From Nostoc favosum CHAB5714 (GTDB lineage: Bacteria > Cyanobacteriota > Cyanobacteriia > Cyanobacteriales > Nostocaceae), in the NCBI RefSeq assembly GCF_020829495.1, contig NZ_JAIVFQ010000015.1, forward strand, positions 59,422 to 123,421: DNA of 64,000 bases. The letters run 5' to 3'. Under the pieces are notes generated by a model that worked only from the letters and a program-made list of their open reading frames with translations, was not told the origin of the DNA and made no database searches. A program made the translations under genes and the position numbers. Positions 1 to 7,806 of the stretch are shown piece by piece. How positions within the stretch are numbered: position 1 is the stretch's first letter; each line of letters begins with the position of its first letter.

Positions 1-313
1 TTGGTTTCTGCTCTCGTTGTTTCTGATACCAAGTGCGCTCTTGCAAATAATCGTCTAACTGACGGTTAGCTCGATCCATTTGTGCTAGGAAGCCTTCATC
101 TTCGACAACTTCCAGAAGCCGCGATTGAGAGATAGTACCCAGCATCAACACCGGATTATGATGGCTAGACTCCCATAGGTCAGAGTCTAAGCGACGAAAT
201 AAATCTTTAGTGTCAACGTTCCAATCCCAGTGCAAGTTATATGCCAGCCGCCGTAGTGGTTCGAGTCGCGGCGGTAGTGAAGGGGATACGTTAAATGTAC
301 GAATTGGCTGCAT
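1..313 (-). CDS. glgP: Alpha-glucan phosphorylase (GT35), N-terminal part only
   Basis: Only the first 104 codons lie in the window; the gene continues past base 1. The start is the ATG read from 313 to 311. The peptide begins MQPIRTFNVSPSLPPRLEPL and contains LAYNLHWDWNVD and LDSDLWESSHHNPVLMLG, which I recognise as the DUF3417-type N-terminal domain placed before the glycogen phosphorylase domain in one family of bacterial alpha-glucan phosphorylases. These enzymes release glucose-1-phosphate from glycogen in the cytosol. The catalytic domain and the lysine that carries pyridoxal phosphate are outside the window, so activity cannot be judged. Glucokinase at the other end of the window belongs to the same broad sugar metabolism but is too far away to be linked. 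Confidence 0.85.
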   Translation of the reverse strand, partial: MQPIRTFNVSPSLPPRLEPLRRLAYNLHWDWNVDTKDLFRRLDSDLWESSHHNPVLMLGTISQSRLLEVVEDEGFLAQMDRANRQLDDYLQERTWYQKQREQKP

Positions 314-733
314 AGGTTGGCAAAACTCCAAGTTTAGCTATGGTTATTGTTTACTCTCTTTACCAATGTTGCCAATTCTTTATACAGTAGTTTGTGAAAA
401 AGCGATGACTTTGTTAAGCATTGAGAATCTTTTTAACCTAGTTGCTAAAGTTTACACTAAGGTGTTTCTAATTCTATGCCTTACCTTCAGCCATGTACTT
501 GGTATATTAAAATTTAATCATTTACTGTCATGTATCACTTAAAAAAATTTAGTTTAGAATAAATAATTTATATTTATTTTAGAATTGATTCCGGGGATCA
601 ATCTTAGTCCTTGGCTGTGGGTGAAAATTAATCATACCTGCGTCAAGGAACAGTTAAAATTTTAATTATTTTTTAATAAAATTGCCCTAGCGTAGAGGCA
701 GTGTCAGAGAAAAGAGTTAACTTAACTTAAATC
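314..733. other. AT-rich upstream region of the phosphorylase gene
   Basis: I see no convincing gene here. The stretch 480-690 is very AT-rich and would hold the promoter of the minus-strand phosphorylase gene, but I cannot fix -35/-10 boxes. Confidence 0.4.
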
Positions 734-899
734 TTGCACCAATCTCAAAAACCGCCATAGGTTAGAAACCTATGGCTAATAGCGAAAGTCCTTTTCAGAG
801 GACTCAACTTTATTGATGGTATGGATTTTAGTCCACTTAAGTGGACTTTCGCTATGAGCCAGAGAATAAATTCTCTGGCGGAAGATTGGGGAAGTGCAA
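734..899. repeat. Four-hairpin palindromic module, copy 1, with flanking inverted arms
   Basis: The core at 752-881 starts with CCGCC, ends with GGCGG and holds four successive hairpins: CATAGGTTAGAAACCTATG, AGTCCTTTTCAGAGGACT, AGTCCACTTAAGTGGACT and CCAGAGAATAAATTCTCTGG. The linkers GGCTAATAGCGAAAGTC and GACTTTCGCTATGAG are themselves near inverted repeats. Outside the core, TTGCACCAATCT (734-745) faces AGATTGGGGAAGTGCAA (883-899). Homologous modules occur at 1013, 46078, 49207 and 54619. Confidence 0.8.
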
Positions 900-944
900 T
901 ATCTGATACCAATTCACGAAAATCCTGATACATATAGATTTATC

Positions 945-1188
945 GTAGGGGCATGGCAAAGACCATAGGTGTCAACTTAAGCTAAAAATCGCTTATCTGT
1001 TGGCTTCCACGCCCGCCCAGAAATGAATTTCTTTGGCTTTTAGCTAAAGTCTACTCAAGTAGACTAAAGATTTTTGAATATATTTAGTCATCTTCAGATG
1101 ACTTTCGCTATTAGCAAGGAACTTCAGTTCCTTGCGGGACATAGCTTTGACGTTAAGTTGACACCAATGGGCAAAGACAAGCCCCTAC
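945..1188. mobile_element. MITE-like element, shell A, carrying four-hairpin module copy 2
   Basis: Both ends read GTAGGGGC followed, about 20 bases in, by GGTGTCAACTTAA, giving imperfect inverted arms of about 37 bases. The best-conserved parts are at 968-980 and 1153-1165. Between the arms lies four-hairpin module copy 2 (1013-1138), with stems AGAAATGAATTTCT, AGTCTACTCAAGTAGACT, AGTCATCTTCAGATGACT and GGAACTTCAGTTCC. The same arms occur at 59344-59576 around a different centre. No transposase is encoded, so mobility is inferred from the repeated structure. Confidence 0.7.
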
Positions 1189-1353
1189 CAGCGTATTTGT
1201 ATCATTATTAAAGTGAAATGGTATGAGTTAAGTAAAAACCATACCAAGCAGTTAACTAGGAAAAGCGATGCCTGCGGCGGGCTACGCCTATGCTAACTAC
1301 TTAGTATAAAAGTTGAATACTAAACCAGCAAAAGAACTTAGTAAGGTGTTATT

Positions 1354-1677
1354 TTACGCGCCTAGTGAAGGCTGATCTTTGGTATTTTTTGTCATTGACA
1401 AAGCTACAGCTGCTGCATAAGCAATCTCGGCTGCCATTTGATAAGCAAGTTTGATACTAGATGAAGCGTCCTTGGCTTTAGGAGAGAGAGAAGCTTTTTT
1501 TCGGCGCGACTCAAGTTTTACATCACCCGCCGCAATAGCTCGCTGTAAAATGATCCAGGCATCTAGGTCTTCTGAGTCATAATTACTTTGAAGTTGCGAT
1601 CGCAGTTGATCTTCGGCTACAACACTTAGATAGCCGATATTTAGAGCTTCTTGGGCAATTTCTTTAATTAAAGCCAT
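1354..1677 (-). CDS. Conserved cyanobacterial hypothetical protein
   Basis: This is a 107-residue protein if it starts at the ATG at 1677; an in-frame TTG lies four codons upstream. It opens MALIKEIAQEALNIGYLSV and continues AEDQLRSQLQSNYDSEDLDAW. I recognise this as a pattern shared by small cyanobacterial proteins of unknown function that begin with an EALxxGYL segment. The C-terminal third is alanine-rich (YQMAAEIAYAAAVALS) and could form a helix. There is no signal peptide and no catalytic motif. It stands alone between repeat-rich spacers, so its neighbours give no clue to its job. Confidence 0.6.
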   Translation of the reverse strand: MALIKEIAQEALNIGYLSVVAEDQLRSQLQSNYDSEDLDAWIILQRAIAAGDVKLESRRKKASLSPKAKDASSSIKLAYQMAAEIAYAAAVALSMTKNTKDQPSLGA

Positions 1678-1689
1678 AATTTGAACCAA

Positions 1690-3138
1690 GTGTGTGAGTT
1701 AAAACCGATACTTCAATCTGGGCATTTGATGTTTTTTCTGGACTTCTCCTGGAAACTAAGCTACTTTTAGCTTTCTTTCAATAAAATTTATAATGAGTAG
1801 TGCCAAGCACGCATCACCCGCTTGGCTCACCCGAATGGGTGATTTACAAATTTTTATATATCAGTAATAGGGAAGAGGAAAATTTTTAGCTTTTTAACGA
1901 AGAGGGTGTCATAAGTATAGTAGATATCATTCTCAGTTAACACAAAAAAATAAAATTACTTGGACAAGCAACGGTAGAAATATAGACATAAATGGTAATT
2001 AATCGCTTAGAGCATTTTTAAAGTTACCGCTTTCAATAATTTTTCTCTAAGTGTATAAAATTAATTTAGAGTAGCGTAGGCTTTGCCCGCCGTAGGCATC
2101 ACTTTAGTAAAAAAGTTAACTAATCTCACCATTATGATCAACAAGCAACTTGGAAATCAACTTATTTAATAAGAGTGTTCCACTAAAAATAAAATGTGCT
2201 ATCGTTAAAAACAATTGTTATTAAAAGCCATTTATGTAATTAAAAACATGAATTGGTTAGTCTATAAATCATCCGTGTGCAACATGATTGGAGCAGCATA
2301 CTCTAGAAATTCGTTGCAAGAAAGCCGTCATAGCAGTCGGGGAAGCGCTTACTTGTTTGCACCGATGGTTAACTTCAATGTGATGGCTGATGTGGGAGAT
2401 AATCCACCCTAGTTGGGTTTTATTTGGGCAAAAATACCCATAAAAATCCAACAATAATTACATTGTCATGCTAGGCAGAAATTTTATCTAATTTTTGAAT
2501 ATAGTCTAGTTAAATGTATTTTTTGTTGCAAAATAGCTTGTGGAACTAAGTTGTTTCAAAAGACTAAAACCGCCTGAGAAAAATTAGCCTCAAGGCAAAC
2601 AACTTTATCCCTATTTGCGTAACAAGCTTTGCAAATTTGCCAGAGAACCGAAACAGTAGCCTATCTAAACCAGCAAATTTCCCCATCAGACAATTTAAGA
2701 GTCTGAGGTTTGACTCTGCAATGCACTGAAATTGTTTTGTTAATTGTTATGGTGAAAAAGAAGCCAAATTTTTACGTACATATAGTAGAAAAGCTTCTAA
2801 CGACTTAACGCAATTGTGCATATCAATTGGGTGATTATACACATCTACAGCAGATTTCAAGTTGGTGAGGTACACAAGCTAAGTCTGTTACCCAGGTATA
2901 AAGGGTGTTTTGCTCCTGAATTCTGCTGTAAGTTCAATAATTGCTCACATAGTCAAAGCCAGACTCTGGTTTTTCAATTGGAAAACCATCTAAAAATATG
3001 GGTAAATTTCGGTAATACTGCCAACTCACTTTCATGTATTAATAAATACAAATTTTTCTAGTGTTGGCAGAAGATTAGGATACAGCCAAAACAACTTTCA
3101 ATACTCCCAACAACAATTGATTGAAGAGATATATAGCC
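1690..3138. other. Long spacer without a convincing gene
   Basis: About 1.4 kb. It holds a small inverted repeat (GGGTGATT-type, 1809-1845) and a fragment AGCGTAGGC...GCCGTAGGCATCAC (2073-2101) of the kind scattered through Nostoc genomes. Short open stretches at 2215-2412 and 2816-3061 lack ribosome sites and recognisable content. The stretch 2320-2400 looks like decayed coding sequence, but I cannot name its source. Confidence 0.4.
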
Positions 3139-3834
3139 ATGCATAACGAGAAATATTTTTCAAAATTGCAGCGCGTGCAAGAACTTTTAGTAACTACTGT
3201 GTTAGGGGATATTCCTACACTTATTCTGGGGCCGAAGTTGCGTAATTTGGGATATCGTAGTATTTTTGCCCAGATAGGCAGCCCAGTTTATATTCAAGAT
3301 GGTGTTGAATTTAACGGTACTTGCTGTATTGAGATAGGCAGTGGAATATATATTTTCAAGGGTGTGCGGATGGATGCTAGAGGACACAAAAATAATAAAA
3401 TTCATCTAGGAAATAGAGTCGCTATTGAGCGTAACGTTGATATAGGGTGTTTAGAAAATACGTGTATACATATTGATGAAGACACATTCATTGCTCCCAA
3501 CGTGTGTATTGAGGGGCCAGGAGACATTAAAATTGGTAAACGCTGCTTGATTGCTGCCCACTCAGGGATATATGCCAACAATCATAATTTTGCCGATCCG
3601 ATGGAGCCGATTAAATACCAAGGTGTTACTCGCAAGGGAATTGTAATTGAGGATGATTGTTGGTTAGGGCATGGAGTAACAGTATTAGATGGCGTTACTA
3701 TCGGCAAAGGCAGTGTTATTGGTGCGGGAGCAGTTGTCAATAGAGATATTCCTCCTTTCTCCGTTGCTGTAGGCATACCTGCACGAGTAATCAAAAATCG
3801 AGTTGGCAAAGACTTAAGCATTACTTCAAGCTGA
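3139..3834 (+). CDS. Left-handed beta-helix (hexapeptide) acyltransferase
   Basis: The chosen start is the ATG at 3139, because the upstream in-frame TTG adds only six residues. The 231-residue protein is built of hexapeptide repeats from about residue 50 to 220, for example IEIGSGIYI, IHIDEDTFIAPNVCI, IKIGKRCLI, VTIGKGSVIGAGAVV. The NNHNF segment near residue 150 carries the histidine typical of the catalytic site. The C-terminal GIPARVIKNR motif is standard for the WcaF/VatA/maltose O-acetyltransferase group. It probably transfers an acetyl group from acetyl-CoA to a sugar in surface-polysaccharide synthesis. The acceptor is unknown and no glycosyltransferase gene is adjacent, so the role is family inference. 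Confidence 0.85.
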   Translation: MHNEKYFSKLQRVQELLVTTVLGDIPTLILGPKLRNLGYRSIFAQIGSPVYIQDGVEFNGTCCIEIGSGIYIFKGVRMDARGHKNNKIHLGNRVAIERNVDIGCLENTCIHIDEDTFIAPNVCIEGPGDIKIGKRCLIAAHSGIYANNHNFADPMEPIKYQGVTRKGIVIEDDCWLGHGVTVLDGVTIGKGSVIGAGAVVNRDIPPFSVAVGIPARVIKNRVGKDLSITSS

Positions 3835-3854
3835 GAAATAGGGCATGGGGCATG

Positions 3855-4020
3855 GTAGCTATCTGACAATTCAGGTCATCTGGAAAACCTCTCTCTAAAT
3901 CTCTCTTCCTTTAAGGAGAGAGACTTTGAATTTTCCCCCTTCCCGCCACGGGTTGGGGGTTAGGGGGTTAGGTTTTTGGTAGACTTTTCCACATAACGTG
4001 AAAAGTCAGGGTAGCTATCT
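3855..4020. mobile_element. MITE-like element, shell E, with 10-bp target duplication
   Basis: GTAGCTATCT occurs at 3855-3864 and again at 4011-4020 and so looks like a target duplication. The element between them ends AAAAGTCAGG and contains CATCTGGAAAACCTC, a GAGAGA/TCTCTC hairpin and a C-run/G-run palindrome around CCCGCCACGGG. A second copy lies in the opposite orientation at 26728-26868. Confidence 0.75.
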
Positions 4021-4451
4021 CCTGTAACAATTAACCTGTTCCCTTTTTGAAGAAACTTTTGCCCTCAGTTAACGTCACAAGAGTAACTAGTCTCCAAGTT
4101 ATTTTTTAGGGTCATCTAAAAGTCAGACAACCGCAAAAGCCCGGAATACAATTCTTTTGACTTTTGAGAGCCAGTTGCTACCCTGCCGGAACCCTAAGAG
4201 CGAAAAGTCGGCAGATCCGACGCCCGACGCCAGTGGCTCATGGGGGAAACCCCCTTCTCTACAAGACGCTACGCGTTGGCGCTAGCCTCTCCCTTTGGGA
4301 GAAGAACGCACTGGCTCCTTTTGACTTCCGCCTTGCGGCAAGAGTCCTCTCAAAAAGGGACGAGATTTGGGTAATATAAAGGAGCTATCTTTTCTGCATG
4401 GCAGATCCTGAAAGAAAAGCTTTCTTTGTCTTACCCCTTGGAGATATTTCT
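4021..4451. other. Repeat-rich leader region upstream of psbI
   Basis: Short palindromic fragments fill 4190-4370, including GGGGGAAACCCCC and CTTCCGCCTTGCGGCAAGAG, typical of interspersed Nostoc repeats. An open stretch crosses them but has no protein-like content. The last 70 bases before psbI probably contain its promoter and leader; I cannot assign the boxes. Confidence 0.4.
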
Positions 4452-4568
4452 ATGTTGACTTTAAAAATCGCTGTTTATATTGTTGTTGCCTTCTTCGTAA
4501 CTATCTTCGTCTTCGGATTTTTGTCAAACGATCCAGCTCGTAACCCCGGCCGTCGGGACTTAGAGTAA
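4452..4568 (+). CDS. psbI: Photosystem II reaction centre protein I
   Basis: A 38-codon gene translating as [20 protein letters not shown] followed by [18 protein letters not shown]. Length, single membrane span (about residues 5-24) and the basic [11 protein letters not shown] tail match PsbI. PsbI is a small thylakoid subunit that binds beside D1 and CP43 and helps early assembly and stability of photosystem II. A purine-rich TTGGAG lies about eight bases before the ATG. A stem with arms GGAAACTTACT and AGTAAGTTTCC follows 50 bases after the stop. The gene is so short that length-cutoff gene calling easily misses it. Confidence 0.95.
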   Translation: MLTLKIAVYIVVAFFVTIFVFGFLSNDPARNPGRRDLE

Positions 4569-4620
4569 AAGAGCGATAAATTATCCGCGACTTTAGAAGG
4601 CGGAAGATATTAAACGCCAC

Positions 4621-4654
4621 GGAAACTTACTAAACTTTCGCCTAGTAAGTTTCC
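4621..4654 (+). terminator. Stem-loop downstream of psbI
   Basis: Perfect 11-base arms GGAAACTTACT (4621-4631) and AGTAAGTTTCC (4644-4654) around a 12-base loop. There is no long T-run, so it may be a processing or stability stem rather than a factor-independent terminator. Confidence 0.5.
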
Positions 4655-4765
4655 TGCTCAAAGTGGCTTGCTACCGGTAGCAGAAGGCGACAGTCGGAAG
4701 GCAAAATGTATATTTAATCCTTCCGTCCGTCATTTGGCTGTTTGTTAGCCCGATTATGCTCAAAT

Positions 4766-7648
4766 ATGCTTCATCCAGTTCTGCCGCCTGATCCGCCTTT
4801 TATCCTCGAATCTTTACAAGTTGTAAATCCCGCCTCATCTGCTAGTCATACAAATTTTCTTTCAGGTGTAGATACTGGAATACACGAAAAGACAGACAAA
4901 TCCAAGCAGCCCAAGGATTTGGCCCAGTTGGCAATTGCGGGTGACACCAAGAGTGATCCGCCATTGTCAACTCCGATAAACTCAACTCAGAATGACTTGG
5001 TAGTTGCCGAAACTCCCTCTGTACCCCATCCACCAGAAACCCTCCCACCAGAAATTTCCCCCATCAAGAGTTCTGGAACTGCTACACTTTTCGGGCGATC
5101 GCTAATCGTTGGTTATCCCACGCCGGAGGTTAAAACCTCTAATTACCAAGATAAAGAAGACACTTGGACTTGTCCAAGTGTCGATGTTCGGCGCTCGGAA
5201 CTTCTCCTAAGAGCGGCATTACGCAAACGGGAGATGCAAAGAGAAGCCACTGTATTGCCAATAAAAGTTGGAGCGGAGGCTTCCTCTGTAAACGTAAAAG
5301 GTGAATCTTCTCAAAAACTCGGTGAGCGATCGCTAGATCCAAATTCTAGTGGTGGAGAAAAACAAACTTTTTTGGATGGTAGCTTTAGCTATAGAGTTTC
5401 CCCAAATCCCCAACTCGCCCAATCTCCGCCTCCTCTTCAAATTGTCCCAACTGCCACAAACAGCAACAAGTTAGTCGAATCCAAGGCGGGAATTTTAGCA
5501 CAGAAGTTAACCCAGCAAAAACAGCAAAGTCATATTACTGCACCACAGTCTTCAGCAAAAGACAATATCTCTGTATCTGCTGCTGATCTAGCACCGAGTT
5601 CTCAATCAGTACAAAATTTTCTAAAATTCAAGTCTCGTAACCCGAAAAACCAACTCTCATCGCCCATCACTGTAGGATTCAAGTCCCAAGCCCAACAACA
5701 AGCTCAAGCACCAACGCCTACACCAGAGGTAGACAGCACTAATCAGCTAGAAAGTCAACCATCTGGTACAACTGCGCCAGCTAGCACGCCGCCAGCTAAA
5801 CCGAGAATTGTGGAAGTCACTTCAGATCGGCAAGAGTATGACGAGCGACGGCGAATTATTACAGCTGTTGGGAATGTAGTTGTGCGATTTGATGGGGCGG
5901 TGGTGGATGCCGATCGCCTGCAAGTCAATTTAGACAACTTGATTGCTGCGGGGGAAGGTAATGTAACTTTAACACGGGGCGATCAGGTACTGCGTGGACA
6001 ACGCTTTACCTATAACTTTGTTCAAGATAGTGGGGAACTGCTAAATGGTAGAGGAGAAATTTATGTACCCTCAGCACAAACAGATTTTGCTTTTTCACCC
6101 ACAGGTGTAACTGCTGGTGGAGTTCCAAAACGTCCGCCGAGCGATCGCATTAGAGCCAATCAGCCCCTTTCAGGTGTGAGCAGCCCTGGAGGAATTGATG
6201 TGGTATTTGGTGGTCAGGCAGATGCTAGCAACATCCCGGCATCAAAAACAGGGGGTCTAGTCAATCGACTCAGGTTTGAAGCTGAACACATTGACTTTTA
6301 TCCGCAAGGCTGGCAAGCAAGGGATGTCCGCATCACCAATGATCCTTTTTCGCCCCCAGAACTAGAGTTGCGTGCAGATACAGTAACTTTGACGCGAGAA
6401 TCACCCTTGGTAGACCGCATCAGAACACAGAAGCAGCGTTTAGTATTGGATCAAAGAATCTCCTTACCAATTCCAGTGAATGAGCGGACTCTTGACCGCC
6501 GGGAGCGGGAGGTTACACCTGCAATAGTCTCCCCCGGCTATGATGGAGAAGATCGGGGTGGTTTGTATATTGAGCGTGGCTTTCCAGTGATCGATACAGA
6601 GCAGACACGCTGGACGATCACGCCCCAGTTGTTAGTACAGCAAGCTGTGCAAGAAGGCACGGGTGACTTAGGCGCACTGTTTGCTGTGAAGACAAGGATA
6701 AATTCTGTTTTGAGTCCACGAGCAGTAATTGAGGGGACTGGGGAGTTAACTAGTTTTAACTTGAATAAGGTAGAAGATAATTTGCGGGTGAGGTTAGGAT
6801 TGCGCCAGACATTAGGGACTTCCCTTCCCCATCTTTTGAATCTGGAGTATAGCTACCGCGATCGTTTTTACAACGGTACCCTCGGCTTTCAAACCGTTCA
6901 GAGCAGTCTTGGCGCTATTGTTACCTCTCCTGTAATTCCTTTAGGCAAGAGTGGCATTAACCTCACCTATCAGGGAAGCGCTCGATATATCAATGCCAAC
7001 ACCGATCGCCAAGACTTACTAGAACCAGTGCGGGAAAACGATCGCATCTCACTAGGTCGTTTACAAGGCAGTGCTTCCCTCAGTACTGGAGTGTTGCTGT
7101 GGCAGGGAAAACCATTACCACCCACTGCCACTCAGGGATTGCGATACACGGCGAACCCTGTAGTTCCTTACTTGCGAGCGATCGCTGGACTTACAGGCAC
7201 TACCAGTTATTACACCAATGGTGATAACCAAAGTACCCTAACTGGTACAATTGGCTTACAAGGGCAAATTGGTCATTTTTCTCGACCTTTTTTCGACTAT
7301 ACCGCCTTTAATATTAGTTACTCTCAAGGCTTAAACAACGGATTATCACCCTTTTTGTTTGATCGCTCCGTTGATAACAAAGTGTTGAGCGCTGGGATAT
7401 CACAGCAAATCTACGGCCCTTTTCGCTTAGGCTTTCAAACATCTGTTAACTTGGATACTGGTAGAGAAACTAGCACCGACTACATTTTGGAATATAGCCG
7501 TCGCACCTATGGCATCACCTTGCGTTACAATCCGGTGTTGGAGTTAGGCGGCATCAGCTTCCGAATTAGTGATTTTAACTGGGGTGGCGGCACTGATCCA
7601 TTTACTGAAGTTAAGCCAGTGGTAAGCGGCGTAGAACAGGATTATTAG
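4766..7648 (+). CDS. DUF3769 LptD-like outer-membrane protein with OstA-like domain
   Basis: About 960 residues from the ATG at 4766; an in-frame TTG eight codons upstream is less likely. Residues 1 to about 340 are a low-complexity, proline- and glutamine-rich region. An OstA/LptA-like segment follows at about 345-440 (VTSDRQEYDERRRIITAVGN, ADRLQVNLDNLIAAGEGNVT). The long C-terminal half is rich in alternating aromatic beta-strands (LEYSYRDRFYNGTLGFQ, GLRYTANPVVPYLRAIAGLT) ending near YNPVLELGGISFRISDF. This is the layout of cyanobacterial DUF3769 proteins, thought to be the LptD counterpart that inserts lipopolysaccharide into the outer membrane. That function is family inference. No other lpt gene is adjacent. 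Confidence 0.8.
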   Translation: MLHPVLPPDPPFILESLQVVNPASSASHTNFLSGVDTGIHEKTDKSKQPKDLAQLAIAGDTKSDPPLSTPINSTQNDLVVAETPSVPHPPETLPPEISPIKSSGTATLFGRSLIVGYPTPEVKTSNYQDKEDTWTCPSVDVRRSELLLRAALRKREMQREATVLPIKVGAEASSVNVKGESSQKLGERSLDPNSSGGEKQTFLDGSFSYRVSPNPQLAQSPPPLQIVPTATNSNKLVESKAGILAQKLTQQKQQSHITAPQSSAKDNISVSAADLAPSSQSVQNFLKFKSRNPKNQLSSPITVGFKSQAQQQAQAPTPTPEVDSTNQLESQPSGTTAPASTPPAKPRIVEVTSDRQEYDERRRIITAVGNVVVRFDGAVVDADRLQVNLDNLIAAGEGNVTLTRGDQVLRGQRFTYNFVQDSGELLNGRGEIYVPSAQTDFAFSPTGVTAGGVPKRPPSDRIRANQPLSGVSSPGGIDVVFGGQADASNIPASKTGGLVNRLRFEAEHIDFYPQGWQARDVRITNDPFSPPELELRADTVTLTRESPLVDRIRTQKQRLVLDQRISLPIPVNERTLDRREREVTPAIVSPGYDGEDRGGLYIERGFPVIDTEQTRWTITPQLLVQQAVQEGTGDLGALFAVKTRINSVLSPRAVIEGTGELTSFNLNKVEDNLRVRLGLRQTLGTSLPHLLNLEYSYRDRFYNGTLGFQTVQSSLGAIVTSPVIPLGKSGINLTYQGSARYINANTDRQDLLEPVRENDRISLGRLQGSASLSTGVLLWQGKPLPPTATQGLRYTANPVVPYLRAIAGLTGTTSYYTNGDNQSTLTGTIGLQGQIGHFSRPFFDYTAFNISYSQGLNNGLSPFLFDRSVDNKVLSAGISQQIYGPFRLGFQTSVNLDTGRETSTDYILEYSRRTYGITLRYNPVLELGGISFRISDFNWGGGTDPFTEVKPVVSGVEQDY

Positions 7649-7768
7649 TCAAATTTGACAAGTTTTCGATCTACTGCAAGTGTCTGGCTTAGTTTTCCCC
7701 TGTTCCCTTTCATATCCTCAACTGGCATGACTCCCCTGTAATCTCCTAACATTAATTTCCCATTTATA

Positions 7769-7783
7769 TGATAATGATAATCA
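7769..7783. promoter_or_regulatory. Zur/Fur-type operator
   Basis: TGATAATGATAATCA is a 7-1-7 palindrome with one mismatch, close to the TGATAATnATTATCA Zur box of Anabaena. It lies 24 bases upstream of the ATG at 7807. That position favours this downstream start, because an earlier ATG in the same frame would lie inside the box. Confidence 0.65.
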
Positions 7784-7806
7784 ATATAACTAGAGTCATC
7801 AGATTT

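Noticed and set aside
745..933. Open frame of 62 codons on the minus strand
   Set aside because: It lies entirely across the four-hairpin module; the open frame follows from the palindrome composition and has no start context.
2215..2454. Short open frames on both strands
   Set aside because: No ribosome site and no recognisable content; at most decayed coding sequence of unknown origin.
2816..3061. Open frame of 81 codons
   Set aside because: AT-rich, weak start, no protein-like pattern I recognise.
4164..4379. Open frame of 71 codons before psbI
   Set aside because: Consists of interspersed palindromic fragments; the peptide has no fold-like pattern.
7768..7806. Earlier ATG as start of the Zn/Mn-binding protein
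   Set aside because: It would place the start inside the Zur-like palindrome and add 13 residues before a normal export signal.
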